Assembly (NCBI GenBank): GCA_017379255.1
Contig: JAFNWZ010000136.1
Location: 1 to 7,565, forward strand
DNA: 7,565 nt
Direction of reading: 5' to 3'
Source of the DNA: Akkermansia sp.
Lineage (GTDB): Bacteria; Verrucomicrobiota; Verrucomicrobiia; Verrucomicrobiales; Akkermansiaceae
Below, in pieces: positions 6,458 to 7,565 of this stretch. The translations under genes were made by a program, and so were the position numbers. The notes under the pieces were generated by a model. It did not search any database. It had not been told where the DNA came from and worked only from the letters and a program-made list of their open reading frames with translations. The first letter of the stretch is position 1. Every line of letters begins with the position of its first letter.

Positions 6458-7565
6458 TTATTCCCAACGGGTGCGGCGCACGCCAATGTATGTAAGAACC
6501 ACGCCAAAAACCACATGCCCGAGCAACACCAGCAAACACGGGCCACTGCCTGCAAATGAGGTCTGCACAATGCTGTTCACCGCCTTGAGCACCTCTGATT
6601 CCAGGCCGCCATTCACACTGCCGCTCCATGCCCAGTATGCCGAAATAAACGGCTGGGTAAAGCGCTCTACAAAGTCCGGCAGCGCCAGCACTGCACCAGA
6701 AAGAGGCAGCTGGAAACCCACCAGATAGATACTGAGCAGAGAAGCCTGGTCCGGGCTCTTGCAGTTAGCAGATATACCCAGGCACACCGTGGTCATCGCG
6801 GCATTGGCCAGCAGCAGGAACACCAGATGATTCAACACATCCCCACGCAGCGGCCAGCAATACTGCACAAAGGCAAACATCCACAAGCTCTGTACCAGCA
6901 CCAGCACACTCAAAAACACCAGCTTGGAGGCCAGATATGCCCCGGGACTGGTTCCGGCAAATTTCTCTTTCTCCAGAATCAGACGCTCGCCGGCAATTTC
7001 ACGGGCCGAATTATTTGACCCCATGAGCCCCAGAAGAATCACCTGGAACATAATGATGCCGGACACAGCGGAGCCGACACGGGCGCGCACCTCTGCCTGC
7101 TCCTGCTGGGCCTGCACCTCTGCGGCCAAGTCATTACCCATGGTATCAGTCAGCTGCAGCAGCTGGTCCTGCCCTTTGCTGGAGAACAAAGCCACCAGAA
7201 TCGGGAAAATCACAATCATCGCCACCTGCAGCCAGAGCTGCGTGCGGTCGCGGAACAATATCGTAAAGCGACGGCGCAGCAAAGTGCTGAACTGAGCCAT
7301 GAAGGAAGGTTGAGCCACAGGCGTTTCCCCGGCGGCGTCTCCAGCGTCACCTGGCGCAGGCAGCGGCACCCCCGCTGCGGCAAATTTCTCTATATGTTTC
7401 TTTTCCAGTCGCTGGTAGTAATCTGCACGGTGTTTCAACCAGCTCTGGCGCCACTCATCGGGCTCGCGCATAGCCAGCTTCGGGTAAACCTCCTCGAAAT
7501 TCCTCTCTCCGAAATAATGCACCATCAGCTCAGGCGAGCCGTGATACGCAAGGTTCCCCCGCACC
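6458..7565 (-). CDS. ABCG-like ABC transporter, ATPase-permease, 5'-truncated
   Basis: C-terminal 368 residues of an ABC transporter whose ATPase appears to be fused ahead of the membrane domain, the ABCG/White arrangement. The GTG at 7564 is a codon inside the gene; the true start lies off the right edge. The first visible residues (RGNLAYHGSPELMVHYFG) match the end of an ABCG nucleotide-binding domain, where a Gly-rich Y-x-G-x-x-E...YF motif is usual. A charged linker (about 20-90) contains an Ala/Pro/Gly-rich stretch (about 63-86). The ABC-2 type membrane domain has six predicted spans at about 110-128, 165-182, 211-235, 246-266, 274-295 and 342-361. After span 2, EIAGERLILEKEKFAGTSPGAYLASK resembles the coupling region of ABCG permeases with its E-R-x-x-x-x-E-K pattern. 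A Gln- and acid-rich loop (about 130-160) separates spans 1 and 2. It is the first visible gene of the minus-strand cluster. The substrate is unknown; export of a lipid, glycan or small molecule is typical. Confidence 0.85.
   Translation of the reverse strand, partial: VRGNLAYHGSPELMVHYFGERNFEEVYPKLAMREPDEWRQSWLKHRADYYQRLEKKHIEKFAAAGVPLPAPGDAGDAAGETPVAQPSFMAQFSTLLRRRFTILFRDRTQLWLQVAMIVIFPILVALFSSKGQDQLLQLTDTMGNDLAAEVQAQQEQAEVRARVGSAVSGIIMFQVILLGLMGSNNSAREIAGERLILEKEKFAGTSPGAYLASKLVFLSVLVLVQSLWMFAFVQYCWPLRGDVLNHLVFLLLANAAMTTVCLGISANCKSPDQASLLSIYLVGFQLPLSGAVLALPDFVERFTQPFISAYWAWSGSVNGGLESEVLKAVNSIVQTSFAGSGPCLLVLLGHVVFGVVLTYIGVRRTRWE

Overview
The window looks like a chromosomal stretch of a Gram-negative bacterium, most plausibly a mucin- or glycan-associated Verrucomicrobiota (Akkermansia-like). 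This rests on a GH95-type alpha-L-fucosidase, an ECF sigma factor whose N-terminal layout resembles those of the PVC superphylum, weak or absent Shine-Dalgarno sequences at several starts, and moderately high G+C. The genus is inferred from style, not from a database match.

Layout. Positions 1-2399 (+) hold most of a GH95 glycoside hydrolase whose N-terminus lies off the left edge and which ends in a striking lysine-rich tail. A strong intrinsic terminator (2420-2452) closes it. A likely extended -10 promoter (2486-2515) then drives a 220-aa ECF sigma factor (2535-3197, +) from a GTG start with almost no leader. From 3202 to the right edge, everything is on the minus strand and reads as one tight cluster. 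In transcription order it is: an ABCG-like ABC transporter (N-terminal ATPase mostly off the right edge), a small single-span membrane protein with a beta-rich outer domain, a 634-aa secreted helical protein of unknown function, and glutamyl-Q tRNA(Asp) synthetase (gluQ). The stop codons of the sigma factor and gluQ converge with only 4 bp between them.

How the genes fit together. The fucosidase is an extracytoplasmic or periplasmic glycan-trimming enzyme (signal peptide not visible) and forms its own transcription unit here. The sigma factor has no anti-sigma gene on either visible side. The minus-strand cluster combines an export-type ABC transporter with two extracytoplasmic proteins, one translationally coupled to the next. 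This is the most likely place for an undescribed envelope or export module. gluQ, a tRNA-modification enzyme, appears to ride on the end of that transcript. No RNA genes, insertion sequences, CRISPR arrays or attachment sites were recognised.
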